Below, piece by piece: positions 1-9,354 of a DNA stretch of 64,000 bases (positions are counted from its first letter, which is position 1; every line of letters starts with the position of its first letter). The position numbers and the translations under genes were made by a program. The DNA comes from a virus. The stretch is taken from IMG/VR virus record IMGVR_UViG_3300011115_000925, positions 38,965 to 102,964 of that record; one strand, given 5' to 3'. Below the pieces are notes generated by a model. That model was not told where the DNA came from, made no database searches, and worked only from the letters and a program-made list of their open reading frames with translations.

Positions 1-5
1 CCAAC

Positions 6-1490
6 ATGATTGTCACACGCAATGGATTGAGATTGCAGCCGCCCGAAGGAAGAGAATGGATCAGCGATGGAAGTTCATTGTCATTTGGTCTTCCGACTCG
101 CGGCGGCTACAGCCAGAGTATTATAAATGCCACCACAGATGTCATAGTCTGGGTTGACGAAATATTACAACAACAAAGCATAGGTGGTGTTCCGGGCACA
201 TATAGCGTGACTCCATACGTGGCTGCCAATGACCGTGAGGTGGTGTTCAATGTGGCACCGCCAGCAGGAGCTAGAATATTGATCACAGTGACTACTCAAG
301 CTGGATATGATTTAGTCGGCAACAGTCTACAAATTGTGGGAGGTGTGAATCTCAACGATTTATTCGCAGTGACAACTTTCAATGACACTTCGCAACTGAA
401 TCCATTGACATTGGTGTTCAATGGGCCAGTGATTACAGGTGTGGAAGTTGCGGATCCGTTTGACCCGCTGCCAAACGATCCAGCGTATAATAGTCAACCG
501 GGCAGTTTTGATTACGCTACAGTTAACAATACACAATGGAGTTTTTCATACAGCAAAGGTGCGGCTGTGTATGACAATCAATTCTGGTTAGAACGTGCCA
601 ATGTCAGCCCATCTAGACTTTGGGTCACATTGGACGGATATGCATTGACCAACAGCATAGATTACACAGTAGAAGGTGAATATCTAATACTAACATCGGG
701 TGCAATCAAACCTGATCAGATAATGGTCATAACAGAAATTACCAATAGCATTGTGCCAGATGCAATAGCATTCCGTATATTTCAAGACATGCGCGGCGTG
801 CAGGCCACATATCGTATGACCACTGCCACTACCACAGTATTGACACAGCCACTCAGTGCCACAGACAACATAATGTATGTGGAAAATGTATCAGCACTGG
901 GTCATCCCAATCTTGAACTGGGTGTGTTTGGAGTATGTACAGTGGATGGTGAACGCATCATGTACAGAGATATTGATGCAGCAACCAATACCATTGCGGG
1001 ACTCATGAGAGGTACTGCTGGTACAGCCGCAGCTGACCATTTGGTAAATGCTGCTGTGTACAATCTCAGCCGCGGTAATTTATTACAAAGCAGCTATCAA
1101 GATTACATTGTGTCAGACACCAGCACTGGAGATGGGTCTACCACGGTGTTTTATGCACCAAGTATAAATGTCAATGATTTTGTTGACAGCAGCAGTGAAG
1201 CTCCTGCAATTGAAGTATATGTTGGCGGCACACGACAATATGCTTACAGTGACACAACTGCCACCAGCCAATACCGTTGGTTTGTGACAGATTTTGACCC
1301 ATTGGCAGTGGATTTTGTTGTAGATAACACTGTGTATCCTCCACTATTTGCCCCGGCTCCCAATGTAGAAGTCACAATATTGGTACGCCAGGGAGTGACC
1401 TGGTATCAACGCGGAGTTACCACACCCAGTGACGGAATTGCTCTGCAAGATACTGACACTGTTGCTGCAAGGTTTTTACGTGGTTTATAA
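6..1490 (+). CDS. virion structural / tail-fibre-like protein, probably 5' truncated by the window edge
   Basis: Long beta-rich, Thr/Val/Asn-rich protein without charged helical segments, typical of phage fibre or baseplate-associated structural proteins. It repeats a loose module in which a residue such as W/V leads into DG or NG, then LxxxxDYxxxG (for example near residues 200-230 and 400-440). The first ATG is only 5 bases into the window and I see no ribosome-binding site, so the reading frame probably continues upstream and this is the C-terminal part of a larger protein. It is followed in the same direction by three or four more structural genes. No enzyme motif was seen. The function is assigned from composition and neighbours only. 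Confidence 0.6.
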   Translation: MIVTRNGLRLQPPEGREWISDGSSLSFGLPTRGGYSQSIINATTDVIVWVDEILQQQSIGGVPGTYSVTPYVAANDREVVFNVAPPAGARILITVTTQAGYDLVGNSLQIVGGVNLNDLFAVTTFNDTSQLNPLTLVFNGPVITGVEVADPFDPLPNDPAYNSQPGSFDYATVNNTQWSFSYSKGAAVYDNQFWLERANVSPSRLWVTLDGYALTNSIDYTVEGEYLILTSGAIKPDQIMVITEITNSIVPDAIAFRIFQDMRGVQATYRMTTATTTVLTQPLSATDNIMYVENVSALGHPNLELGVFGVCTVDGERIMYRDIDAATNTIAGLMRGTAGTAAADHLVNAAVYNLSRGNLLQSSYQDYIVSDTSTGDGSTTVFYAPSINVNDFVDSSSEAPAIEVYVGGTRQYAYSDTTATSQYRWFVTDFDPLAVDFVVDNTVYPPLFAPAPNVEVTILVRQGVTWYQRGVTTPSDGIALQDTDTVAARFLRGL

Positions 1491-1509
1491 ACAAGGTAAA
1501 TAAAATATC

Positions 1510-1659
1510 ATGCCAACTACAATGCCAAACAAACCAGCTGCACCAGTACCAGCACCCAGAGTAAACAAACCCAACGAAAGTGGGTCAATTTCGGTACAAG
1601 CACACATGAGGATTTATGATCCCAAAACACAAAAAACCTATGTGGAGGGACGAGCATGA
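1510..1659 (+). CDS. short conserved virion-associated ORF (49 aa)
   Basis: Reads MPTTMPNKPAAPVPAPR at its start and ends MRIYDPKTQKTYVEGRA: a Pro/Ala-rich head and a small beta-like tail. The stop overlaps the next start (ATGA at 1656-1659), so it is translationally coupled to the following structural gene. An AAGG lies upstream at 1494-1497. Short ORFs of this kind are common between structural genes of T4-like phages. Function unknown. Confidence 0.6.
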   Translation: MPTTMPNKPAAPVPAPRVNKPNESGSISVQAHMRIYDPKTQKTYVEGRA

Positions 1660-2261
1660 TCACTCCTGGACTGTGCAAAATTGAAGGATTTGTCAAAATT
1701 CTTGACCCAAATTCAGGCGAAGTTCTAGTAGATAAAAAGAATGCCATCCATTATGAAAACATTTCTATTGCCATGGCACAGACCTTGAGCAACAGAGACT
1801 TAGGTTATATCTATTTGATGGCATTCGGCAACGGTGGCAGTAGTGTTGATCCTACTGGGGTGATCACGTACCTGCCCCCAAATACCACAGGACAAAATGC
1901 CGATCTTTACAACCAAACTTACCAAAAAGTGGTAGATGATAATTCCGCAGCAGACACTGATCCTGAAAACAACAAGATGACAGTGTTACACACATCTGGA
2001 AATCTATACACTGATATTTTGGTAAGTTGTTTGTTGGACTACGGCGAACCTCCAACTCAGCAGGCCTTTGATAACTCAACCAACTTTAACGGTGAATATG
2101 TGTTTGATGAGTTGGGCCTCAAATCTTGGAACGGCTCAACAGACAATCTTCGACTGATTACCCATGTGATTTTTCATCCAGTGCAAAAAAGTCTAAATCG
2201 TCAAATTCAGATAGACTACACGCTGAGAATTCAGACATTGAGTAATATCAATGCTGTATAA
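1656..2261 (+). CDS. virion structural protein (201 aa)
   Basis: Begins MITPGLCKIEGFVKILDPNS. It looks like the compact beta-rich structural proteins found among the tail genes of T4-like phages. It contains a segment on handling of repeated Asn/Gly/Ser loops (residues 40-75) and a C-terminal IQIDYTLRIQTLSNI strand pair. It overlaps the upstream 49-aa gene by 4 nt, and its stop codon sits inside the TATAAATA late promoter of the next gene. The exact role (baseplate, fibre connector) cannot be told from sequence. Confidence 0.6.
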   Translation: MITPGLCKIEGFVKILDPNSGEVLVDKKNAIHYENISIAMAQTLSNRDLGYIYLMAFGNGGSSVDPTGVITYLPPNTTGQNADLYNQTYQKVVDDNSAADTDPENNKMTVLHTSGNLYTDILVSCLLDYGEPPTQQAFDNSTNFNGEYVFDELGLKSWNGSTDNLRLITHVIFHPVQKSLNRQIQIDYTLRIQTLSNINAV

Positions 2262-2264
2262 ATA
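2257..2264 (+). promoter_or_regulatory. T4-type late promoter TATAAATA
   Basis: Exact match to the T4 late -10 box TATAAATA, 26 nt before the fibre gene at 2290. T4 late promoters have no -35 element and need a gp55-like sigma with a sliding clamp. It overlaps the stop codon of the previous gene. Its position upstream of a virion gene fits late expression. Confidence 0.6.
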
Positions 2265-2289
2265 TTGATAACAGGAACAGGTAATTCAA

Positions 2290-4302
2290 ATGGCATATAC
2301 AATTAATTTAACTAACGGTACAATTTTTGCTACTGTCAATGATGGCACCGTTAATAACGCTAGTAGCATGACGCTGGTGGGCAAAAACTATGCTGGGTAT
2401 GGTGAATTTTTAGACGAAAACTTTATTCACCTGCTGGAAAATAGCGCAAATACCACAGCCCCAGGGTCACCACTCACAGGACAATTATGGTGGGACAGCA
2501 CCAATGCATTGATGAAAGTATATAACGGTACTGCTTTCAAAGTCATGACTGGATCTACCAGCGCAGCCAGCGCACCCAGCAATGTAATCACTGGCGATTT
2601 ATGGTGGGACACAACCAATTCACAATTGAAAATTTACAACGGAGCATCTTGGATCGTGGTTGGCCCAGCTTATACTTCTGCTGAAGGCACAGCCGGTGCC
2701 ATTCCTGAAACAATCACTGACTCAGGAGCCACTCCGCACTATGTGACCAGTCTGTATGTGAACAACACCCGAGTGGCCATTGTGAGTAAAGACGCTAATT
2801 TTACTCCATCTGCTCCTACTGTTACCACATTCCCTACCATATACAATGGTATCACTTTGTACAATACCAGTTCTCCAGTTTATGCAGGAACAGCAACCAA
2901 TGCACAATTACTAGACAGCCTAGACAGCACTGATTTCATGCGAGCCACGGCCAACACATCAACCACTGGTACATTGGCAGTTTTGAACAATTTTGGATTT
3001 ACTGTGGGCAGTGCCAATGTCTTTTCGGTAACTACAACTACCACCGATGCCAACATTAGAAGCAACATTTCTAATGGTAATCTGGTAATGCAGGCCAACG
3101 TATCTGGTAATATATACAACGTAGCAAGAATAGTGGGCAGCACTGGTGTATTTGCAGTGTCAAATGCCATGACTGCCGGTACCACTGTGTCGGCTGTGGG
3201 CAATGTGACTGGTGGCAATATTGCCACAGCAGGGCAAGTCACTGCCACTGCCAACATCACTGGTGGCAACATTATTTCGTCTGCTGCGGTATCAGGTGTT
3301 TCTTTGGTTTCTTCGGGCAACGTTGACAGTGGTAATCTGCGTACCGGAGGACAAATCAGTGCAGCAGGCAATATTACTTCAGCAGCCAACGTAGCAGGTA
3401 CGTATTTTATTGGCAATGGTTCAGCATTGACAGGTTTGAGTTTGGGCGTGAGTGTTACCAAGTTTGTGAACGGTACCAGTGAAGGTAATGTTGGCACGTC
3501 GGGCGGCAATATAAACTTCAACGTGGGTGGTGTGAGCAATGTGGTTGTGATTGATACCACCACTTTGTACGCCAATGTGCTCAGCGCACAGAGCATTACC
3601 AAATCAGGAACCAATGCCATTGGTAATATTGGATCCAGCTCCAGCTTCTTTAACACTGTGTTTGGTAACATTTACAACGGTACTGTGGTCAGTGTAGCAG
3701 GCAATGTCACTGGTGCTAATATCAATACTGGTGGGTTGGTCAGTGTTGGAACAACTGTAAATGCCACAGGCAACATCACTGGTGGTAATTTAATCACTGC
3801 TGGTTTGGTCAGTACTGCCAGCATTACCAAAACTGGTAGCAATGCAGTGGGCAATATTGGTAGTTCCAGCAACTATTTCAATCAGGTGTTTGCCACAGCT
3901 ACCACTGCACTGTACGCCGACGTTGCTGAACGTTTTGCAGCTGATGAAGTACTAGAACCAGGAACTGTGGTTGAACTGGGCGGATCACAAGAAATTACTC
4001 GCGCTGTAACTGACCTAAGTGAAAATGTGTTTGGGGTTATCAGTACCAGGCCAGCTTACACAATGAATGGTGGCGCCGGAGAAGATTCAACTCATCCAAA
4101 AGTTGCCATGACAGGTCGCGTTCCGGTCAACGTTGTTGGTATAATACGCAAAGGCGATCGGCTAGTAGCCGCAGGAGCAGGCCTAGCAAGAGCAGCTCAG
4201 CTGGGCGAAGCCACAGCATTCAACGTGATTGGACGCAGTTTGGTAGATAAAAATACCACAGAACAAGGTACAGTTGAAGCCATTGTGACCATCAAAAACT
4301 AA
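2290..4302 (+). CDS. long tail-fibre protein with C-terminal YADVAE-type (intramolecular chaperone-like) domain
   Basis: 670 aa. The N-terminus (about 45-130) carries two copies of a GQLWWD/GDLWWD ... KxYNG module seen in phage fibre proteins. The middle (about 280-540) is a long low-complexity beta-helix-like region built from repeats of the type NITGGNIxTAG and AxGN. The last 120 residues start YADVAERFAADEVLEPGTVV and continue with EITRAV..NVFGVISTRPAYTMN, matching the C-terminal domain of many phage tail fibres (peptidase G2/chaperone-like, sometimes self-cleaving). It has a TATAAATA late promoter and an AGGAACAGG region before the ATG. The likely job is host recognition or fibre shaft. 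The long antisense open frame over 2880-3671 is a composition shadow. Confidence 0.8.
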   Translation: MAYTINLTNGTIFATVNDGTVNNASSMTLVGKNYAGYGEFLDENFIHLLENSANTTAPGSPLTGQLWWDSTNALMKVYNGTAFKVMTGSTSAASAPSNVITGDLWWDTTNSQLKIYNGASWIVVGPAYTSAEGTAGAIPETITDSGATPHYVTSLYVNNTRVAIVSKDANFTPSAPTVTTFPTIYNGITLYNTSSPVYAGTATNAQLLDSLDSTDFMRATANTSTTGTLAVLNNFGFTVGSANVFSVTTTTTDANIRSNISNGNLVMQANVSGNIYNVARIVGSTGVFAVSNAMTAGTTVSAVGNVTGGNIATAGQVTATANITGGNIISSAAVSGVSLVSSGNVDSGNLRTGGQISAAGNITSAANVAGTYFIGNGSALTGLSLGVSVTKFVNGTSEGNVGTSGGNINFNVGGVSNVVVIDTTTLYANVLSAQSITKSGTNAIGNIGSSSSFFNTVFGNIYNGTVVSVAGNVTGANINTGGLVSVGTTVNATGNITGGNLITAGLVSTASITKTGSNAVGNIGSSSNYFNQVFATATTALYADVAERFAADEVLEPGTVVELGGSQEITRAVTDLSENVFGVISTRPAYTMNGGAGEDSTHPKVAMTGRVPVNVVGIIRKGDRLVAAGAGLARAAQLGEATAFNVIGRSLVDKNTTEQGTVEAIVTIKN

Positions 4303-4315
4303 ACAGGAATAGACA

Positions 4316-5296
4316 ATGACTTATTCATCAGGCAGCTTGATACAATCAGCAGACTACAACGGGTTTGTTGGTCCCACTGCCAGCGGCGGAACAGCCAACG
4401 CAAATGTCAACGATATTTGGGGTGCAGGATCAGGAGATAAAGGTTATGGGCAAACTGCTGTGTCTAACTCTAGTGTGGCTGGCACCATTACCGCTACACA
4501 ATGGGCCAGCTTGGTCAACACCTTGAGCAGTTTGGGCAGCAAAACCAATACTACTATTACCACAAGAACAGCACCCACTGCTGGCGGCACAATTGGCATC
4601 TTGGCAGCACTCAACACTGATCTTACTGCGGTCACCACCAATAGAAACAATGCAGTAAGTGTTGGCTCAACGTATTCATCTTGGACTGGCACCAATAGCA
4701 AAACTGCTGCCACATCGGGAGCAACTTGGACTATCACAATTACCAACACTGTGACATTCGCTGATTCAGCCTCAGCTCGTTATTTTTTCAACGGCGGCGG
4801 CCTTATTTCTTTACTGAATGGTAAATCCAGTACAGGTGCAACAGGAGATCCTCCATGGAACGCACTGGCCGCAGCCTGTGGTACCATTGTTTTTAGTGGA
4901 GCAGCAGCCAGTCATACCATTGCAGGTGTTGCATATACTGGAACTACCAAAATTGGCGGATCAGGAACCCCTACCACACTGAGCACCGCCACAGGATATT
5001 ACGCATTGACCGCAGGCGCCGCTGCCACAATTATTTTCAAACAATTTTCGGCAACTGCTCCTTACACTTCTAATTTCATACAGCACAGCGTGGCATTAAA
5101 TGCTGGCGCAAACATACTGACATTTACCACACTATGGTCAGCCAGTGACGGTGATCCTATATCAGGAGGAACGGCTCCTACCGGTATTACCCCCGGCACT
5201 GCACCTTGCACTATTTGTTATTATGTTCCTCCTGCCACAACCTACTTGCCCACTGCAAGTTGGGGAACTCCCACAGTGGCAGCCACCACAGCTTAA
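4316..5296 (+). CDS. virion structural / fibre-like protein (326 aa)
   Basis: Ser/Thr/Ala/Gly-rich protein starting MTYSSGSLIQSADYNGFVG, a start type shared by several phage structural proteins (residues 5-60 hold a N-D-I-W-G-x-G-x-G-D-K-G-Y-G-Q loop). No transmembrane or enzymatic motif. Good Shine-Dalgarno (CAGGA, 7 nt before ATG). It is the last gene of the structural block and is followed directly by a strong hairpin terminator, so it ends the late transcript. Confidence 0.65.
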   Translation: MTYSSGSLIQSADYNGFVGPTASGGTANANVNDIWGAGSGDKGYGQTAVSNSSVAGTITATQWASLVNTLSSLGSKTNTTITTRTAPTAGGTIGILAALNTDLTAVTTNRNNAVSVGSTYSSWTGTNSKTAATSGATWTITITNTVTFADSASARYFFNGGGLISLLNGKSSTGATGDPPWNALAAACGTIVFSGAAASHTIAGVAYTGTTKIGGSGTPTTLSTATGYYALTAGAAATIIFKQFSATAPYTSNFIQHSVALNAGANILTFTTLWSASDGDPISGGTAPTGITPGTAPCTICYYVPPATTYLPTASWGTPTVAATTA

Positions 5297-5298
5297 CC

Positions 5299-5325
5299 AA
5301 AAGGGCCAATTGGCCCTTTACTTTT
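5299..5325 (+). terminator. rho-independent terminator closing the structural block
   Basis: Perfect 8-bp stem AAAGGGCC / GGCCCTTT around an AATT loop (5300-5319), followed by a T-rich run. It sits directly after the stop of the gene ending at 5296. Confidence 0.9.
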
Positions 5326-5345
5326 GATTGCGTATTGTGTATAAT
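5317..5345 (+). promoter_or_regulatory. sigma70-like promoter, TTTACT-17-TATAAT
   Basis: TTTACT (5317-5322), 17-bp spacer, TATAAT (5340-5345). It starts inside the right arm of the preceding terminator. The ATG of the next gene begins 6 nt after the -10 box, so the mRNA would be leaderless. Confidence 0.65.
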
Positions 5346-5351
5346 ACACAC

Positions 5352-5657
5352 ATGAACCCAGAAGATTTAATTGCTCATGCTCGCTCTAGATTCAATCACG
5401 AATCAGCTAAACGGTTACTCAAAGAAAAATATCAAGCCCGAATGCTGTTTGCTCATGCTGGAGGCATGTGGCGTGCTGGTCCTGAACTAGTAGTGTTGCT
5501 GGCCACAGTACCTCCGGGCAATGCAGTGATACTGGACTTGTACGACAATCCCATCCAGGTCAATCCTGAACAACTTCGCACCCTGGCTGTGCAATGCTGG
5601 CAAGAACAGATGAATGCCTGGTTACTAGAACACGAACAAGTGAACAAGCAACGATGA
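5352..5657 (+). CDS. conserved phage protein of unknown function (101 aa), probably leaderless
   Basis: Reads MNPEDLIAHARSRFNHESAK at its start. Helical N-terminus, hydrophobic centre (PELVVLLATVPPGNAVILDLYDN) and a helical C-terminus. An upstream in-frame TTG exists at 5328, but it lies within the promoter, so I choose the ATG at 5352, which coincides with the expected transcription start. No Shine-Dalgarno is visible, consistent with leaderless initiation. The stop overlaps the next start (ATGA). First gene of the long modification operon. Function unknown. Confidence 0.7.
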   Translation: MNPEDLIAHARSRFNHESAKRLLKEKYQARMLFAHAGGMWRAGPELVVLLATVPPGNAVILDLYDNPIQVNPEQLRTLAVQCWQEQMNAWLLEHEQVNKQR

Positions 5658-6499
5658 CAACCGGTGCATTGATATTTGCATTTAACAATGAAAAAACAGA
5701 CTATGTGGCTCTGGCAGCTTGGTCAGCTGCCAACATACATAGACATCTTGACATTCCGGTAGCAGTGGTCACAGATAACGAACATCATCCTGCACTCGCA
5801 GCGTTTGATCAAGTGATCTTTGCAGAGCCATCATCGGGTGGAACCAGGAACTTTGAAGACTACGGTGCCACTGTGACCTGGCACAATGCCGGCCGGCCTG
5901 ATGCATACAATCTCACACCGTGGCATAATACCTTGCTTTTAGATGCAGACTATATAGTGGCCAGTGATCAATTGAAACACATTTGTACCAATGGTAGAGA
6001 TTTACAAGCCTACACAAGATCGACAGACATACATAACAATCAAAATTTAGATCAGTTTGGCAATCCTGCCATGAGCATGCATTGGGCCACAGTAGTACAA
6101 TTTCGTAAATGCACACAGGCCCGCTACACGTTTGATTGTATGAACATGATCAAACAAAATTGGCAGCATTACAGAGACATCTATCATATTCACAGCAGTA
6201 CATACCGCAACGACTACTCGCTAAGTATAGCAATAAACTTATTGAATGGGCATGTACCACATATCAGCAACAACTCAATTGCCGGCGCATTGGTAAATGT
6301 GTACCCCAGCGATACGCTAACACAACTACATGAAGATTGTTATCGTGTGGCCTGGACTGATTCAAATAGAAAAAAACATCATGTGGATCTAGCAAACCAA
6401 GATTTACATGCCATGGGCAAAAGAGATTTAGAGGTCATAGTTGAAAATTACACAAGAGCAAGGCTACTTAATAACAGCCTGGAACTCAGCCACAGTTGA
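5654..6499 (+). CDS. GT-A-like glycosyltransferase (281 aa)
   Basis: MTTGALIFAFNNEKTDYVAL begins a nucleotide-binding-like strand and loop, and LLLDADYIVASD (about residues 95-105) gives the D-x-D motif that binds a metal-nucleotide sugar in GT-A enzymes. Middle and C-terminal segments contain conserved Asp/His residues (YRNDYSLSIAINLL). It is a paralogue of the next gene: both have an NxxTDYV or NxATVDYV start and a D-A-D/E-A-D site. The start is the ATG overlapping the previous stop; an upstream frame extension would overlap the previous gene. Substrate unknown, likely sugar transfer in the surface or virion modification locus. Confidence 0.7.
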   Translation: MTTGALIFAFNNEKTDYVALAAWSAANIHRHLDIPVAVVTDNEHHPALAAFDQVIFAEPSSGGTRNFEDYGATVTWHNAGRPDAYNLTPWHNTLLLDADYIVASDQLKHICTNGRDLQAYTRSTDIHNNQNLDQFGNPAMSMHWATVVQFRKCTQARYTFDCMNMIKQNWQHYRDIYHIHSSTYRNDYSLSIAINLLNGHVPHISNNSIAGALVNVYPSDTLTQLHEDCYRVAWTDSNRKKHHVDLANQDLHAMGKRDLEVIVENYTRARLLNNSLELSHS

Positions 6500-7202
6500 T
6501 TACGTAGACTGCGCGAGATCATTGGTTCAAACATTAAAACATTGGCATCCAGATGCCAAAGTGTGCTTGGTCACGGATACAGATGTGTCTGATCGGTTGT
6601 TTGATCATGTGCAAGTAATCACACGTACCAATTTTGCCAATCCCTATGCTGATGACTGGCAGGTGTTCTATCGATCACCATTTCGTGAAACTATTAAACT
6701 GGAAGCAGACATGTGGATTACCAGTTCAATCGATCACTGGTGGAATCTGTTTCGCAAACGTGATTTAGTGATCAGCACAGGTTGCAGAAACTGGCAAGAT
6801 CAACACAGCACAGCAAGGCATTATCGTAAAATATTTGATGCAAATCATTTGCCTGATGTGTACAATGCTGTCACTTACTGGAGATTGAGTACCACAGCAA
6901 AAGAATTTTTTGATTTGACACGCAACATATTTGAGCACTGGACTGAATACCGCAAGCTATTGAAATTCCCAGATGAGACAGCATCAACAGATTTGGTCTA
7001 CGCAATGGCAGCACAGATCATCGGACCCGAACTGGTAACTTTACCATTTGCTACATATCCCAAAATAGTTCACATGAAACGACATCATGCTGGTACACAA
7101 ACAGAAAATTGGAAAAAAGAATTGATTTGGGAATGGGATCGCGGCAGTTTACGTGTGCAGACTTTAACACAATCAGGAGCGTTTCATTACCATGTCAAAT
7201 GA
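6441..7202 (+). CDS. GT-A-like glycosyltransferase, paralogue of the preceding gene (253 aa)
   Basis: Probable TTG start at 6441, because the paralogous alignment (GYLITAWNSATVDYV) needs the N-terminus to lie here and no ATG or GTG fits. E-A-D motif in KLEADMWITSS (about residues 85-95) matches the D-A-D of its paralogue. It overlaps the upstream gene by 59 nt in another frame, an unusually long overlap, so the exact start is uncertain. The sugar donor and acceptor cannot be told. Confidence 0.65.
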   Translation: MKITQEQGYLITAWNSATVDYVDCARSLVQTLKHWHPDAKVCLVTDTDVSDRLFDHVQVITRTNFANPYADDWQVFYRSPFRETIKLEADMWITSSIDHWWNLFRKRDLVISTGCRNWQDQHSTARHYRKIFDANHLPDVYNAVTYWRLSTTAKEFFDLTRNIFEHWTEYRKLLKFPDETASTDLVYAMAAQIIGPELVTLPFATYPKIVHMKRHHAGTQTENWKKELIWEWDRGSLRVQTLTQSGAFHYHVK

Positions 7203-7542
7203 ACCCGTAACTGAACAAGAATTTTGGAGTATCTTGGCAGCCATGCCTGAATCTCAACCAGTTTTCTTTAGACTGTATCATGATGATCGCGGGCGTGTAT
7301 TATTCTACAGCATGGAGGATGTTCCAGGTACATACATTGAAATTGATGCAGAAACTTTTGCGTTACAGTCCACAAACGTCAGAGTACAAGATGGCCGCCT
7401 GGTTGAAGTGGTCTGGATGACCAGTGAAAAACTTCAACCAATGGAAACTGGTACACCCTGCCACCCCACAGACATAACCGTAATAGTTTCACCAAACGAT
7501 CCGCACACCAAATGGAGCAAAAAAACACATGAACAAAATTGA
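7192..7542 (+). CDS. conserved phage hypothetical protein (116 aa)
   Basis: Begins MSNEPVTEQEFWSILAAMPE, followed by an antiparallel beta-rich region (VFFRLYHDDRGRVLFYSMED, PGTYIEID). Overlaps its neighbours at both ends (11 and 14 nt). No catalytic motif recognised. Its place between glycosyltransferase-like genes suggests a partner or regulator of that locus, but this is inference. Confidence 0.65.
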   Translation: MSNEPVTEQEFWSILAAMPESQPVFFRLYHDDRGRVLFYSMEDVPGTYIEIDAETFALQSTNVRVQDGRLVEVVWMTSEKLQPMETGTPCHPTDITVIVSPNDPHTKWSKKTHEQN

Positions 7543-8452
7543 CACAGCAGATTTAGATTGCATTTATCTCACCTACGACGAGCCACAACGTGAAGAATTC
7601 TGGGTAAAGATCAAGAACATGATTCCGTGGGCCAAACGTGTGGATGGTGTTCGCGGGTCTGATGCAGCACACAAAGCCGCTGCTGCTGCCAGTGACACAG
7701 AACGTTTTATTTTGATTGATGGCGACAACTTGCCTTCTGCAGATTTTTTCAACAAAACATTGGAATTGCCCACAGCTGACTACGAGCAAGCAGTGTTCCG
7801 CTGGCGTGCTAGAAATCATGTCAACGGACTCATGTATGGCAATGGTGGCATCAGTAGTTGGACACGTGAATTTGTGAATGCCATGCGTACACACGAAGCC
7901 ACTGATGGACGTACAGAAACACAAGTTGAGTTTTGCTTTGATCCCTTGTACTGGGCCATGCATGATTGCTACAGCACAACATATCCAGCGCAATCACCGT
8001 TCCATGCTTGGCGTGCAGGATTCCGCGAAGGTGTAAAGATGTGCCTGAACAAAGGTGCCAGACCCACAGTGGATGAATTTAAAAATCAAGTACTGCGTAA
8101 TCTTGATCACCTGACCATATGGCACAACATTGGATCTGACGTAGAAAACGGAGAATGGTGTATGGCCGGTGCAAGACAAGGCACATACATGACCATGCTG
8201 ACCAACTGGGATTACACACTGGTGCAGGACTTTGATGCACTGGCTGAAATTTGGGCCACGGTAAAAGATGGCCAGCCGAGAATACTAAGCAATCAACTAG
8301 GGCCAGAGATGGGTACACAGCTGGACCTGCCAATGGCCATATTGGAATCTGAGCAAAGTGCGTTTTTCAAATATCATTATCGATCAAACTGGTATAATCG
8401 CGGTGCTATGGTTCGAGAGATAGATGTGATCAGACAACAAGAAGGTTGGTGA
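7529..8452 (+). CDS. putative glycosyltransferase, paralogous to the C-terminus of the 1326-aa repeat protein
   Basis: 307 aa. After a first strand (DCIYLTYDEPQREEFW) it has RVDGVRGSDAAHKAA and FILIDGDNLPSADF, with a D-G-D metal/nucleotide-sugar site near residue 67. HVNGLMYGNGG and HAWRAGFREGVKM follow. The same order of motifs (V-I-F-I-S, NGVNGREAAYKTA, KNPVNGLEYG, WRSAFREVLKL) recurs in the last about 240 residues of the protein at 28709-32689, where the D-G-D acid pair is replaced. This copy is therefore probably the active version. The stop overlaps the next start (TGATG). Substrate unknown. Confidence 0.65.
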   Translation: MNKIDTADLDCIYLTYDEPQREEFWVKIKNMIPWAKRVDGVRGSDAAHKAAAAASDTERFILIDGDNLPSADFFNKTLELPTADYEQAVFRWRARNHVNGLMYGNGGISSWTREFVNAMRTHEATDGRTETQVEFCFDPLYWAMHDCYSTTYPAQSPFHAWRAGFREGVKMCLNKGARPTVDEFKNQVLRNLDHLTIWHNIGSDVENGEWCMAGARQGTYMTMLTNWDYTLVQDFDALAEIWATVKDGQPRILSNQLGPEMGTQLDLPMAILESEQSAFFKYHYRSNWYNRGAMVREIDVIRQQEGW

Positions 8453-9354
8453 TGATTAAATTATCACCAGATAATTTAATTCAATATTTTACATTGCCTA
8501 ATGTAAATACCACTGAGTCCTTGTTGGGAAAAAATCCGTACGATATTGTCACAAGAGATTCTGACACACTACTGGTCACCATTGGGGATTCTTGGACTTG
8601 GGGCGCTGACCTTACCGCCAAACATATTGGGTTGCATATCGATCGTAATTGTGATGATAATTATCGATTAGATAATGTGTATGGCGGAGTACTTGCAGAC
8701 TACTTGCAAGCAGACTTTTTAAACCTTGGCGAGCCTGGCTCTAGCAATTGGCACATAGCTCGTAAATTAGCAGAACTTGCTAACATATCACATGATCTAA
8801 GTTATCAAAAAATTATTATTATTTGCATTTTTACAGAAACTGGTAGGGACTTCAATTCTCTCGACGATGTTACAATTGATTATCGTGATTGGTTAATTAA
8901 TAATGTAGTAGATTACACAAGTTATTATGACTTTTTAAAATTTGTAAATCAACAAATTTCAGCTAAAATAATCAAGTCTTTAACCAGTCTGAGTTCGGCA
9001 TGCAAGATATACTTTGGAACCAACTTTGTAGACCCTATTGGATACGAACAATTACAAGAGTATTTTTTAGACTATTCTTGGTTAAAAATTATTTGTCAAC
9101 GTAATAATCTTGCTTACATGCCTGATGCTTGTTATATGGTATTTCCTTGGGTGATTGAAAAATTTGAATGTTTGTTTGATTTTGCACCCGAACTTGATCG
9201 TGATCAATGGTTAATTTGGATGTCAGAGTTGGCTGAGGATGCCAATGTACGAGCAACATTATGTAAAAAAGATTCAGTAAACTTCAATCAGTTGTTGCAT
9301 CCAACAGCATCAAATCATAGATATTTTGCCGAGTACCTGTTGACACAATTATGA
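8452..9354 (+). CDS. SGNH/GDSL hydrolase-like protein (300 aa)
   Basis: N-terminal VTIGDSWTWGAD carries the GDS(L) nucleophile block. LNLGEPGSSNWHIARK resembles the G-x-N block region, and the C-terminal HPTASNHRYFAEYL supplies a D/H-type His. Such enzymes de-acylate or acylate polysaccharides. The AT content is a little higher than in the preceding genes. ATG start chosen at the TGATG overlap with the upstream stop. One of five SGNH-like genes in the window. Confidence 0.7.
   Translation: MIKLSPDNLIQYFTLPNVNTTESLLGKNPYDIVTRDSDTLLVTIGDSWTWGADLTAKHIGLHIDRNCDDNYRLDNVYGGVLADYLQADFLNLGEPGSSNWHIARKLAELANISHDLSYQKIIIICIFTETGRDFNSLDDVTIDYRDWLINNVVDYTSYYDFLKFVNQQISAKIIKSLTSLSSACKIYFGTNFVDPIGYEQLQEYFLDYSWLKIICQRNNLAYMPDACYMVFPWVIEKFECLFDFAPELDRDQWLIWMSELAEDANVRATLCKKDSVNFNQLLHPTASNHRYFAEYLLTQL

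Noticed and set aside
2880-3671. Long antisense open frame (263 aa) over the tail-fibre gene
   Set aside because: Its composition is an Ala/Leu/Val/Pro shadow of the fibre repeats, there is no ribosome-binding site, and the sense gene is clearly real.
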